This document shows positions 1 to 7,841 of a stretch of DNA of 9,378 nucleotides, in pieces. Numbering within the stretch: the stretch's first letter is position 1; each line of letters begins with the position of its first letter. The position numbers were made by a program, and so were the translations under genes. The notes beneath the pieces are model-generated. The model did no database searches. It worked only from the letters and a program-made list of their open reading frames with translations, and was not told the origin of the DNA. This DNA comes from Candidatus Susulua stagnicola (lineage in GTDB: Bacteria; Omnitrophota; Gorgyraeia; Duberdicusellales; 4484-171). The stretch lies in assembly GCA_030765735.1 (NCBI GenBank), contig JAVCBZ010000054.1, positions 1 to 9,378 of the forward strand. The letters run 5' to 3'.

Positions 1-350
1 CATCAAAAGTTTTTAAGGGAGCAGTAGTTGTTTATTCTCTAGATACAAAAACTAAACTTTTTAATATACCCTCTACTCTTCTAAAAAAAACTCAAGGAGT
101 ATCAAAAGAAGTAGCTTTAAAATTAGCTATTGGAACAAGAAAAAAATTTAATTCTGATATTGGTGCTTCCATAGTAGGATTTGCCGGACCAAAAGCAAAA
201 ACAAAGGCAGAATTAGGAACTACTTTTATAGCTTTAGTCAGTAAAAATAAGCAAAAAATAAAAAAGATAATTATTAAAGGAACTAGAGATAAGGTAAGAA
301 AAAAAGTAAGCGCTGATCTAATAGATTTGCTTTATCAAGTATATGTTTAA
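1..350 (+). CDS. cinA: CinA C-terminal domain protein (NMN amidohydrolase-type), 3' end only
   Basis: The gene is cut by the window edge. The open frame starts at base 3 and gives 115 residues before a TAA. The translation fits the second half of the CinA C-terminal (PncC) domain: a beta strand GAVVVYS with the conserved Tyr and a nearby Lys, then a GVSKEVA helix start, a GFAGP segment, and GTTFIALV near the end. In the family this domain deamidates nicotinamide mononucleotide in pyridine-nucleotide recycling; full-length CinA also carries an N-terminal MoCF-like domain, and whether it was present here cannot be seen. Two family landmarks are altered: the usual TGxAGP reads VGFAGP, and the Gly-Gly after AGP is missing (AGPKAKTKAELG), so activity is uncertain. 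It converges on pgpA. A stand-alone PncC is the alternative. Confidence 0.87.
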   Translation, partial: SKVFKGAVVVYSLDTKTKLFNIPSTLLKKTQGVSKEVALKLAIGTRKKFNSDIGASIVGFAGPKAKTKAELGTTFIALVSKNKQKIKKIIIKGTRDKVRKKVSADLIDLLYQVYV

Positions 351-365
351 AATTTAATTTTAAAC
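345..365. terminator. AT-rich hairpin between convergent cinA and pgpA (possible weak terminator)
   Basis: This is a perfect inverted repeat: arm gtttaaaat (345-353), loop tta, arm attttaaac (357-365). It overlaps the cinA stop codon and sits between two convergent genes, where a shared terminator would be expected. Against it, only one G-C pair closes the 9-bp stem and neither side has a clean T-run, so an intrinsic terminator is only tentatively proposed. No better hairpin is visible in 351-416. Confidence 0.27.
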
Positions 366-416
366 TTCTTAAACCATAATTCTTTATCAAAGTAATCTTA
401 CTAAAAAAAGTCCTGA

Positions 417-887
417 TTATGGAAAAATTCTCAAAAGTAATATAACTACTTGGATAATGAAACTAGCATAAGCTCCTGCTACTAAATCATCACCAACTAT
501 TCCGACAGCTCCATGAATCTTTTCGATTTTATTTGCTGGTGGAATCTTAATCATATCTAACATTCGAAAAAGAAAGAAAGCAGGGATTATATACTTTACT
601 TCTTTAGGCACATAAAGAAGGGTAATTAACATGCCTGAAAAATCATCAATAACTATTTTTTTACAATCTTTTATTTTATATATTTTCTCAGCTCTTGATG
701 ATGTTGGGAAAGAAATAATTATAGAAAAAATAGTAAAAATTAAAAAATGATTTGGATTCCCAATAAAAATGAAAGCTATGAGTGCCACTAAACAACCAGC
801 TGTCCCTGGCATAAAAGGAGAAAGTCCAACTCCAAAAACTGTAGCTAACTGTAGACTAATATTATCAATTAATGATTTTTTCTTCAT
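417..887 (-). CDS. pgpA: Phosphatidylglycerophosphatase A
   Basis: PgpA removes the phosphate from phosphatidylglycerol phosphate to give phosphatidylglycerol at the cytoplasmic membrane. From the ATG at 887 the protein has 156 residues, a normal PgpA length. Family signatures appear in order: ATVFGVGLSPFMPGTAG near residues 15-31, an acidic IVIDDFSGM segment (78-86), FRMLDMIKIPP (107-117), and HGAVGIVGDDLVAGAYA (125-141) with the paired Asp residues typical of the active site. Hydrophobic stretches at about 32-60, 86-105 and 140-153 fit a small integral membrane protein. An in-frame TTG at 911 would add eight residues (MERDYTDK) made by a 20-bp duplication; homologues normally begin near the lysine-rich stretch, so ATG 887 is preferred. 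It is the last gene of the cluster and directly follows pgsA, which makes its substrate. Confidence 0.9.
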   Translation of the reverse strand: MKKKSLIDNISLQLATVFGVGLSPFMPGTAGCLVALIAFIFIGNPNHFLIFTIFSIIISFPTSSRAEKIYKIKDCKKIVIDDFSGMLITLLYVPKEVKYIIPAFFLFRMLDMIKIPPANKIEKIHGAVGIVGDDLVAGAYASFIIQVVILLLRIFP

Positions 888-890
888 TTT

Positions 891-930
891 ATCTGTGTAA
901 TCTCTTTCCAATCTGTGTAATCTCTTTTAG
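891..930. repeat. 20-bp direct tandem duplication at the pgsA/pgpA junction
   Basis: Bases 891-910 and 911-930 are two adjacent 20-bp units. Their first 17 bases are identical (atctgtgtaatctcttt) and the last three differ (cca and tag). On the minus strand each unit carries a purine-rich AAAGAGA, a plausible Shine-Dalgarno element, followed by TTACACAGAT. The upstream copy overlaps the pgsA stop and the downstream copy precedes the pgpA ATG, so the duplication doubled the ribosome-binding region and created the in-frame TTG at 911. Confidence 0.9.
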
Positions 931-1493
931 AATGTTCTTATAGCTTTACGATTTACCCAAAAATAATACACACCTGAGAAAACAGTGATAGCCACAATAT
1001 ACCCCATCAGCAAGGGAATAAGCTTTTTATAAAGAAAAGGAACGATTACACTTTCAGGAATAGTTTTTGATAGTATAACAGCAAAGAAAATAATAAATAT
1101 TCCAACAACTTGAGAAACGGTTTTATGTTTACCAATTTTTTTTGCTTCTAAGACAATTCCTTTACTTAAACCATATAATCTTAAACCAGTAATAGTAAAT
1201 TCTCTAAACATTATTGATATTACTATCCAAGAATTAATAATACCTAATCCTAGAAAAGCACAAAATACTCCAATAATAAGCACTTTATCAGCAATCGGAT
1301 CTAAGATTTTACCTAAATCTGATATTAGATTTTTTTTACGGGCTATATATCCATCAAAAAAATCAGTGATAGAGGCAAGTCCAAAAATAATAAGAGCAAT
1401 TACAAGCGAAGACAAGCTATCATGTAGTATAAAACCTATACATACAAAGGCGAGAATAATTCGTAAAATTGTAAGTTTATTAGGAAGATTCAT
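927..1493 (-). CDS. pgsA: CDP-diacylglycerol--glycerol-3-phosphate 3-phosphatidyltransferase
   Basis: PgsA transfers a phosphatidyl group from CDP-diacylglycerol to glycerol-3-phosphate, giving phosphatidylglycerol phosphate, the committed step of anionic phospholipid synthesis. The 188-residue product has the complete CDP-alcohol phosphotransferase signature at residues 44-69: D44, D47, G48, A51, R52, G61, D65 and D69 all have the required spacing. The PgsA-specific REF...GLR (97-105) and KIGKHKTVSQ (119-128) segments are also present, which separates it from phosphatidylserine or cardiolipin synthases of the same fold. Several long hydrophobic stretches support a polytopic membrane protein. 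The start is ATG at 1493, six bases after the rimO stop. No Shine-Dalgarno is visible, so translation probably depends on coupling to rimO. The next gene, pgpA, performs the next reaction. Confidence 0.96.
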   Translation of the reverse strand: MNLPNKLTILRIILAFVCIGFILHDSLSSLVIALIIFGLASITDFFDGYIARKKNLISDLGKILDPIADKVLIIGVFCAFLGLGIINSWIVISIMFREFTITGLRLYGLSKGIVLEAKKIGKHKTVSQVVGIFIIFFAVILSKTIPESVIVPFLYKKLIPLLMGYIVAITVFSGVYYFWVNRKAIRTF

Positions 1494-1499
1494 TTTAAA

Positions 1500-2774
1500 T
1501 TATACGCCAACAAGATCATAGCCAAGACAATCAATTATTTTTGCCTTATAAAAATTACCTATTTTTAATCCCTTTTTCTCTAAAAACACTAATCCATCAA
1601 CATCAAGTGCATCATATTGACTTCTACCTACAAATACACCAGAATCTTTATCCTCAATAAGAACATCTAACTTTTTATTAAGAAATTTCTTATTTACCTC
1701 GCTTGCTATTTCTTGCTGCTGCTCCATCACTTCTTTAAAACGCCTTTTCTTGGTACTGTGATGTACTTGTGGCTGTAGTTTATAAGCTTGAGTACCTTTC
1801 TCTTGCGAATACGTAAATGCTCCTAGACGATCAATTTTAATCTCTTTTAGAAAATTCAACAACTCTTTAAATTCTTTTTCAGTTTCAGTAGGAAAACCAA
1901 CAATAACTGAACTACGTATAACACAATTAGGAATTCTTTTTCTAATTTTTTTGATAAGATCAATTATTTTCTTCTTAGAAGTTCCTCGATTCATTAACTT
2001 TAAAATTCTATCATTGATATGCTGAATAGGCAAATCAATATATTTACAAATTCTCTTATCTTTAGCTATTATATCTATTAATGAATCATTAAAATGTTTA
2101 GGATGAGTATAAATTAATCTTATCCATTTTATTTCTTTGGTTGCCTTTAAAATCTCTTTTAATAGGCTGGCTAGATCATCTTTAGTTTTAAGATCCTTGC
2201 CCCAACTAGTAATATCTTGACCAATAATATTTAGTTCTCGCACTCCTCTTCTTTCTAAATCTTTAACTTCCTTTAGAACTTCATTTTTAAACTTACTTTT
2301 TAAAGGTCCTTTTATTAAAGGGATAGCACAAAAACTACACCTGTTTAAGCAACCTTCACATATTTTTAAAAATCCTATTTCTGGTAAAGAAAATAAATTA
2401 TCCCTTTTAACACAATCCTGCCTAAATTCTACTACTGATTGCCAAAAATCTACTGAAGGATATGCTTTCTCTAGCCTTTCTTGATATCTTTTTACTAAAC
2501 ATCCAATGACCATTAATTTCTTTACTCTACCTTTTTTCTTCAAATCTAAAGCAACGGATATTATTTTTACAGACTCTTCCTTGGCCTTATCAATAAAACC
2601 ACAAGTGTTTATAATAAGTAGATCTATTGGTTTAATTTTAGTTTTTTTATCTATTGATAAAGATGACAAAGGCAAAAACTTATAACCCTGCTTAGAAAAT
2701 CCAAAAGCAATAATCTCTGAGTCATAGGAATTACGAAAACAGCCTAAAGAAATGATAGAGAATGTTTTCCCCAT
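1500..2774 (-). CDS. rimO: Ribosomal protein S12 methylthiotransferase (radical SAM)
   Basis: RimO adds a methylthio group to the conserved aspartate of ribosomal protein S12 using two iron-sulfur clusters. The 424-residue product has the N-terminal methylthiotransferase domain with its three cluster cysteines C12 (SLGC), C58 (NTCGFIDKAKEES) and C92 (IGCLVKRY). The radical SAM motif follows at C142, C146 and C149, then YIDLPIQHINDRILK and VGFPTETEKEF, and finally a C-terminal TRAM domain from about residue 360. The segment RLGAFTYSQEKGT is a RimO hallmark and argues against the tRNA-modifying paralogues MiaB and MtaB. Length is normal. The ATG lies one base after the stop of the rodZ-like gene (TAA-T-ATG) with no visible Shine-Dalgarno, so termination-reinitiation is likely. 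Confidence 0.97.
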   Translation of the reverse strand: MGKTFSIISLGCFRNSYDSEIIAFGFSKQGYKFLPLSSLSIDKKTKIKPIDLLIINTCGFIDKAKEESVKIISVALDLKKKGRVKKLMVIGCLVKRYQERLEKAYPSVDFWQSVVEFRQDCVKRDNLFSLPEIGFLKICEGCLNRCSFCAIPLIKGPLKSKFKNEVLKEVKDLERRGVRELNIIGQDITSWGKDLKTKDDLASLLKEILKATKEIKWIRLIYTHPKHFNDSLIDIIAKDKRICKYIDLPIQHINDRILKLMNRGTSKKKIIDLIKKIRKRIPNCVIRSSVIVGFPTETEKEFKELLNFLKEIKIDRLGAFTYSQEKGTQAYKLQPQVHHSTKKRRFKEVMEQQQEIASEVNKKFLNKKLDVLIEDKDSGVFVGRSQYDALDVDGLVFLEKKGLKIGNFYKAKIIDCLGYDLVGV

Positions 2775-2775
2775 A

Positions 2776-3531
2776 TTATTTATCTATCACTATCCCTGAA
2801 GGTGTTATTTTTAGGCTTTTTATTGGCTTACGTAATGAAGTTAAGGTAGGAATATCTTTTCCATTCACTTCTAAAGCAATCGCTGAACCATCACGAATTT
2901 TCATTTCTATTTCTTTATCACCACGCCAAGTCTCTATAGCTCCTTCAGCAAGTTGTCCATCAAAAAGAAGTTTTCCATCAACCATAACTTTTAAAAAACA
3001 ATTCTTCTTGGCAGTTAAAGTCGCAACTAACTCTTCTCCCTCTAAAGAAACTGGTGCCACTTGAGATTCTTCTTTTTGCTCTTGCCTTTGAACACTCTTA
3101 GACCCAGTAAATAACTTTCCAATTTTTCTAATTATAAAACTACTTACAGTAAATAATAACCAAAGAAGGAAAGCCACAAATAATATAACAATAATTTTAT
3201 TTTTAATTGCAAAAAATATTTTCTTTATTATAGCTTTTACACGATTTAGAAAAATACTGTTGTTAATCCTCCTTGTTTTATTATCTTTTGCCTTTAAAGA
3301 AGAATCAGTTGAATCAACTGCCTCTGTTGCTGAAATCATATCTACTTTTAAAAAAGCAGCATAAATTTTAATGAAACCCTTAACATAAACAGGATTCTCG
3401 TTAATTAAATTACCTTCTTCAATATCTCTTATCATTGAGGGATGTAATTTCGTTCTCTCAACAACATATTCAATGCTATAACCTAAATCTCTTCTTTTTT
3501 GCTTTAATTTCTCACATAATTCTTTAATCAT
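2776..3531 (-). CDS. rodZ: RodZ-like HTH / transmembrane / DUF4115 protein
   Basis: From ATG 3531 the protein has 251 residues with the RodZ layout. A helix-turn-helix domain of the HTH_25 type lies at about 1-65 (LGYSIEYVVERTKLHPSMIRDIEEG, then PVYVKGFIKIYAAFL). A basic linker follows, then one membrane helix at about 113-135, a polar Gln/Glu-rich linker, and a C-terminal DUF4115 beta domain at about 167-246 that would lie outside the membrane. RodZ proteins link MreB filaments to the cell-wall machinery; in Firmicutes the same genomic slot after spoIIIE/ftsK is held by the related YmfM. The ATG forms an ATGA overlap with the ftsK stop and has a G-rich AAGGGGTGGG just upstream. A GTG at 3537 would add two residues and is less likely. 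The exact role in this organism is inferred. Confidence 0.86.
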   Translation of the reverse strand: MIKELCEKLKQKRRDLGYSIEYVVERTKLHPSMIRDIEEGNLINENPVYVKGFIKIYAAFLKVDMISATEAVDSTDSSLKAKDNKTRRINNSIFLNRVKAIIKKIFFAIKNKIIVILFVAFLLWLLFTVSSFIIRKIGKLFTGSKSVQRQEQKEESQVAPVSLEGEELVATLTAKKNCFLKVMVDGKLLFDGQLAEGAIETWRGDKEIEMKIRDGSAIALEVNGKDIPTLTSLRKPIKSLKITPSGIVIDK

Positions 3532-5756
3532 ACCCACCCCTTTTCGCTCATATAAATCTCAGGATCAACTAAAATTTCTCTTGCCTTAGAACCACAAAAC
3601 GGACCAACAACATTAGCTTGCTCCATTAAGTCTAGAAGTCTAGCCGCTCGAGTATATCCTACTCGCATTCTTCTTTGTAATAATGATGCTGAGGCCTGAC
3701 GAGCTTGCAAAACAACCTTTATAGCATCCTCAATAAGCTCATCACTTTCTATATTCATTTCTCTCTTTTTTTGACTTTCAGCAATACCTTGCTCATAAAT
3801 TGGACTGCCCTGTTCTCTAATAAAATTAGTAAGCACCATAATATCTTCATCGTCAACAAAAGCACCTTGGGAACGAATTAATTTTACTGCTCCAGGTTTT
3901 AAAAATAACAGGTCACCTTTGCCAATAAGCTTATCAGCCCCCATCATATCTAAAACTGTTCTTGAATCAACTTTTGATGCCACTTTAAACGATATCCTGG
4001 CCGGAAAATTAGCTTTGATTACACCAGTAATAACATCTACTGATGGCCGTTGGGTAGCAAGTATAAGATGAATCCCTACAGCCCGAGAAAGTTGAGCTAA
4101 ACGTTGTATTGTGGTTTCAATACTTTCTCTAGCCACTATCATCAGGTCAGCTAATTCATCAATAACAATAACTATATAAGGCATCTTGCTTTTGTCTTTA
4201 ATCTTCTTATTGTAACCATCTATATTTCTACAGCTTTCACCAGCTAATGCTTTATATCTGCGTTCCATCTCTTCTGTAGCCCAATTTAGGGCAACACAAG
4301 CTTTTTTGGCTTCAGAAATAATTGGATGAATAAGATGAGGTATGTTAGCAAAAGCAGCAAGCTCTACCATCTTAGGATCAACCATAATAAACTTAACTTC
4401 ATCAGGCTTTGCTTTAAAAAGCATTGAAATAATTAAAGAATTAACACAAACAGTCTTACCAGCTCCAGTAGCACCAGCAATCAAAAGATGAGGCATATCA
4501 TTTAAGTCAGCAACAACTGGATTACCCGATACATCCTTACCAATACCTAAAGTAAGCTTAGATTTTTCATTAATAAATGTTTTTTCTTCTAAAACTTCAC
4601 GTAAATAAACAAGATGTTTAACTAAATTAGGAATTTCTATTCCTACTGTGCCTCTTCCTGGAATAGGAGCAACTACTCTAACTTGAGAAGATTTCATCGC
4701 TAAAGCAATATCATCAGCTAAAGCAGAAATCTTATTTATCTTAACTCCAGCATGAGGCTGAAGCTCATACATCGTAACTACCGGTCCCTTTTGCACACTA
4801 ACAACTTTTGCCTCTACGCCAAAATTTAAGAGAGTAGTTTCTAAATTCTTTATATTAGCTTCAATATCTTCCTTGGCTTCCTTTTGATCTTGAAAGGGAG
4901 GAACTTTTAAAAGATCAAGACTAGGCAATTTATAAGTAAGAGGGTCAAAACTCTTACCTTGGTTTTCCTCTAATTCTACTAATGTTTCTTTATTAATTGA
5001 TTTAGAAAAATTCTTTAAAACTGGTTTAGAGCCACCCCCACTAAAAGAAGGAACTCCAGCTTTTGAATTCAAATTGCTCTTAGGTGTATAAACTTTTATC
5101 TCAGGTTTAATTTTTGAAGGTTTGCTTTTTAAAGCATTTTTAATAATTTCTTTAGGTTTTGTTCTCATACTTTTAGGAAAAGCTTCTTCTTGATTCTTTA
5201 AGTGCTTAAAAGAATCTATAAGCTTAACCAATAAACTTTTAATTCCTTTTAAAATATCAATAAAGAAAAAACCAAAGAAAAGAATAGCATTAATTGCTAC
5301 TAATAAAAAAATAGTAATAAAGGAACCATAGGCTCCTAAATATTTATTAAAAAATCCTGCTAAGAAAAAGCCAACTATCCCTCCAGATCTAAATATTTCA
5401 CTATTACCATTAAAAAATAATCCAATAAAAGAGGAAAGAAAAATAATAAAAAAAGTAAAAGCTAAAATATTGATAACTTTACTCTTTCCCAACCCTGAAA
5501 AACGTATAACACCTAATTTATCTAAACTTAAAAAGAAAAGAGCAAAGGGGAAAAAATAGGCAGCATAACCAAAAATAAATAAGAAAAAGAAAGCTAGATA
5601 GGCACCACCAACACCAATAAGGTTTGAAATAGATGTTGAAACTGGGGAACTAAGAAAAGCTATATCCTTAGGGGTATATGAAACTAAACTTAAAAGTATT
5701 AGTAGTGAAACAAGAAATAGAACAGTGCTCTTCAGAAAGGAAGAGAGATTCCTCAT
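3528..5756 (-). CDS. ftsK: DNA translocase FtsK/SpoIIIE
   Basis: FtsK anchors at the division septum and pumps double-stranded DNA so that chromosomes are cleared from the septum and dimers resolved. The 742-residue product has hydrophobic membrane segments within about 11-27, 48-77, 93-115 and 126-166, then a Lys/Pro/Ser-rich linker (about 170-290). The motor follows: alpha/beta domains from about 295, Walker A GATGAGKT at 428-435 (K434), Walker B VIVIDELADL at 529-538 (D533, E534) and LILATQRPSVDVITG at 564-578. The C-terminal winged-helix gamma domain (about 671-735, with the LLQRRMRVGYTRAARL helix) reads directional DNA signals. The linker is short, as in SpoIIIE-type proteins, unlike the very long E. 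coli one. Its ATG shares one base with the pnp stop (TAATG), and its TGA overlaps the rodZ ATG, so it is coupled on both sides. Confidence 0.97.
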   Translation of the reverse strand: MRNLSSFLKSTVLFLVSLLILLSLVSYTPKDIAFLSSPVSTSISNLIGVGGAYLAFFFLFIFGYAAYFFPFALFFLSLDKLGVIRFSGLGKSKVINILAFTFFIIFLSSFIGLFFNGNSEIFRSGGIVGFFLAGFFNKYLGAYGSFITIFLLVAINAILFFGFFFIDILKGIKSLLVKLIDSFKHLKNQEEAFPKSMRTKPKEIIKNALKSKPSKIKPEIKVYTPKSNLNSKAGVPSFSGGGSKPVLKNFSKSINKETLVELEENQGKSFDPLTYKLPSLDLLKVPPFQDQKEAKEDIEANIKNLETTLLNFGVEAKVVSVQKGPVVTMYELQPHAGVKINKISALADDIALAMKSSQVRVVAPIPGRGTVGIEIPNLVKHLVYLREVLEEKTFINEKSKLTLGIGKDVSGNPVVADLNDMPHLLIAGATGAGKTVCVNSLIISMLFKAKPDEVKFIMVDPKMVELAAFANIPHLIHPIISEAKKACVALNWATEEMERRYKALAGESCRNIDGYNKKIKDKSKMPYIVIVIDELADLMIVARESIETTIQRLAQLSRAVGIHLILATQRPSVDVITGVIKANFPARISFKVASKVDSRTVLDMMGADKLIGKGDLLFLKPGAVKLIRSQGAFVDDEDIMVLTNFIREQGSPIYEQGIAESQKKREMNIESDELIEDAIKVVLQARQASASLLQRRMRVGYTRAARLLDLMEQANVVGPFCGSKAREILVDPEIYMSEKGWV

Positions 5757-7837
5757 TATTTTGCTTGCTTTAGGCTAAGCCTGATTTTTCCTTGGGGATC
5801 GACTCCGATAACTTTTGCATTTACGATGTCTCCAACTTTTAAAAATTCATCAACATCTTTTACAAAGCCATCTGAAAGTTCAGAGACATGTATTAAACCA
5901 CTTTTTCCTGGTGCAATTTCACAGAATGCACCAAAAGCAACTATTTTTTCAACTTTAGCTTCATAGATCTCTCCAATTTCTATATCTTTAATTAAATTGG
6001 TAATCTGTTTAACTGCTCTTTCTAAATCTTCAGTCGTATCAGCTGACACTGAAACAATATTTGTCTCATCATCAATATCTACGTTAACCTTATTCTCTCT
6101 TTGGATTCTCTTTATTATCTTGCCACCAGGTCCAATAATAGCCCCAATTTTATCAGGGTTTATCTCAAATGATTTAATCTTTGGCGCATACTCTGAAAGT
6201 TCTTCCCGTGGCAAGTCTATAGCTTCTTTCATCTTTCCTAAAATAAACAAACGAGCAATTTTTGCTTTAGCAAGAGTGTCTTTGATTATCTCAAATGTTA
6301 ACCCATCTATCTTTGTATCCAATTGGATAGCAGTAATACCATTTTTAGTTCCAGCAACTTTAAAATCCATATCACCATAATGATCTTCAGCCCCAGCAAT
6401 ATCAGTAAGAACTTTATAATCTTTATCACCAGTGACTAAACCAATAGCGATTCCTGCTACTGCATTTTTTATTGGAATTCCAGCATCCATTAAAGATAAG
6501 GATCCTGCACATACTGTAGCCATAGAAGAAGACCCATTTGATTCTAGTATTTCAGAAACTAATCTAATAGTATAAGGGAAATCATCTTTTGAAGGTACCA
6601 TTGGAGTAAGTGCCTTCTCAGCCAATGCTCCGTGACCAATATCTCTTCGAGAAGGTCCTCTCATAAATTTTACTTCACCAACACTAAAAGGAGGAAAATT
6701 ATAATGCAGCATGAAGTGTTTTGTAGATTCACCTTCTAATGCTTCAATAAATTGCTCATCTGAACTTGTTCCTAAAGTAGTAACTGCTAAAGCTTGTGTT
6801 TGACCTCGAGTAAAAGTAGCAGAACCATGAGTACGGGGTAAAGCCTTAACTACGCATCCGATATCTCTTATCTCATCTATACCTCTACCATCAGGCCGCT
6901 TGCCTTCTTCTAAAATCTTTTTTCTTAAAGTTTCTTCTTGTAAATCATGTAATGCAGCTGAAATGTTACTTTCAGTAATTCCTGCTTCCTCATCTACTAA
7001 TCCGTCATTTAACGAACAAAGTAATCCTTTTAAAAATACACTTTTTTCTTCTTTATCCTTTATATCATAAGCTTCTTGGAGCTTTGATCCAACTTTTCCT
7101 CGGACTACTTCTATTAATTCTTTGCTTACAACAGATAAAGGCACTTCTTTTTTATCCTTTCCTACTTTTTCCTTTAATTCATGTTGTAATTTAATAATTT
7201 CTTTTATAAAAGGATGAGCAAACTTTATTGCTTCAAAAGTTTCCTCTTCAGTTACTTCGTTAAGTCCACCTTCAAGCATTATTATCTTAGTATCTGTGCC
7301 AACTACTATTAAATCTAGAAATGAATTTTTTCTCTCTTGATAAGTAGGATTGATTGCTAGTTCACCATCAACTTTAGAAACTCTTACTGCTCCTACAGGA
7401 TTAGTAAAAGGAATGTCTGAGATAAGAAGAGCACAACTAGAAGCATTAACAGCTAGAATATCAGGATCATTTTCGCCATCGCTAGATAGAACCATATTAA
7501 CAATCTGAACTTCATTGGTCATTCCTTTAGGGAATAATGGCCTTAACGGCCGATCGATAAGACGAGCGGTAAGTATTTCTTTATCCCTAGGTCTTCCTTC
7601 TTTTTTGAAGAACCCACCAGGAATTTTACCCATAGCATAAGTTTTCTCTTGATACTCTACCATTAAAGGGAAAAACCCTTTACCGGGAGATGGCTCTTTA
7701 GACATACAAGCAGTAGCTAAAACAACTGTATCACCATAAGTAATGCTAACACTGCCATTGGCTTGTTTAGCCCAATTACCAGTTGATAAACCAAGAGAAT
7801 TTTTTCCTAAATTAGATATAGATAATGAAATAGCCAT
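5756..7837 (-). CDS. pnp: Polyribonucleotide nucleotidyltransferase (PNPase)
   Basis: PNPase degrades RNA 3' to 5' using phosphate and can add tails in reverse; it acts in mRNA decay, alone or in a degradosome. The 693-residue product is full length and has all five parts. The first RNase PH domain contains FFKKEGRPRDKE and RLIDRPLRPLFP (76-103). An alpha-helical domain lies near 210-310. The second RNase PH domain contains GSSSMATVCAG (435-445) and GDMDFKVAGT (488-497); D485 and D491 match the E. coli metal-binding pair D486/D492. A KH domain with GPGG at 569-572 and an S1 domain (about 619-690, GEIYEAKVEKIVAFGAF) follow. It starts at ATG 7837, four bases after rpsO, the classic rpsO-pnp pairing. 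No close Shine-Dalgarno is visible; an AAAGGA lies about 17 nt upstream, so coupling to rpsO is likely. Confidence 0.99.
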   Translation of the reverse strand: MAISLSISNLGKNSLGLSTGNWAKQANGSVSITYGDTVVLATACMSKEPSPGKGFFPLMVEYQEKTYAMGKIPGGFFKKEGRPRDKEILTARLIDRPLRPLFPKGMTNEVQIVNMVLSSDGENDPDILAVNASSCALLISDIPFTNPVGAVRVSKVDGELAINPTYQERKNSFLDLIVVGTDTKIIMLEGGLNEVTEEETFEAIKFAHPFIKEIIKLQHELKEKVGKDKKEVPLSVVSKELIEVVRGKVGSKLQEAYDIKDKEEKSVFLKGLLCSLNDGLVDEEAGITESNISAALHDLQEETLRKKILEEGKRPDGRGIDEIRDIGCVVKALPRTHGSATFTRGQTQALAVTTLGTSSDEQFIEALEGESTKHFMLHYNFPPFSVGEVKFMRGPSRRDIGHGALAEKALTPMVPSKDDFPYTIRLVSEILESNGSSSMATVCAGSLSLMDAGIPIKNAVAGIAIGLVTGDKDYKVLTDIAGAEDHYGDMDFKVAGTKNGITAIQLDTKIDGLTFEIIKDTLAKAKIARLFILGKMKEAIDLPREELSEYAPKIKSFEINPDKIGAIIGPGGKIIKRIQRENKVNVDIDDETNIVSVSADTTEDLERAVKQITNLIKDIEIGEIYEAKVEKIVAFGAFCEIAPGKSGLIHVSELSDGFVKDVDEFLKVGDIVNAKVIGVDPQGKIRLSLKQAK

Positions 7838-7841
7838 TATA

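Noticed and set aside
404..419. T-run after the pgpA stop on the minus strand as an intrinsic terminator
   Set aside because: Seven T residues are present but no stable hairpin precedes them; only 2-bp to 5-bp pairings can be drawn.
888..911. TTG start for pgpA adding eight residues
   Set aside because: The extension lies inside the 20-bp duplication and homologues begin near the ATG at 887; kept only as an alternative.
2762..3064. Plus-strand open frame of 100 codons
   Set aside because: It lies antisense to the rodZ-like gene, whose domain layout and coupled start are convincing; no family resemblance was seen.
3532..3537. GTG start for the rodZ-like gene
   Set aside because: The ATG at 3531 forms an ATGA overlap with the ftsK stop and has a G-rich element upstream, so it is the better start.
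5997..6380. Plus-strand open frame of 127 codons
   Set aside because: It is antisense to the KH and second RNase PH parts of pnp, which is intact with all its motifs.
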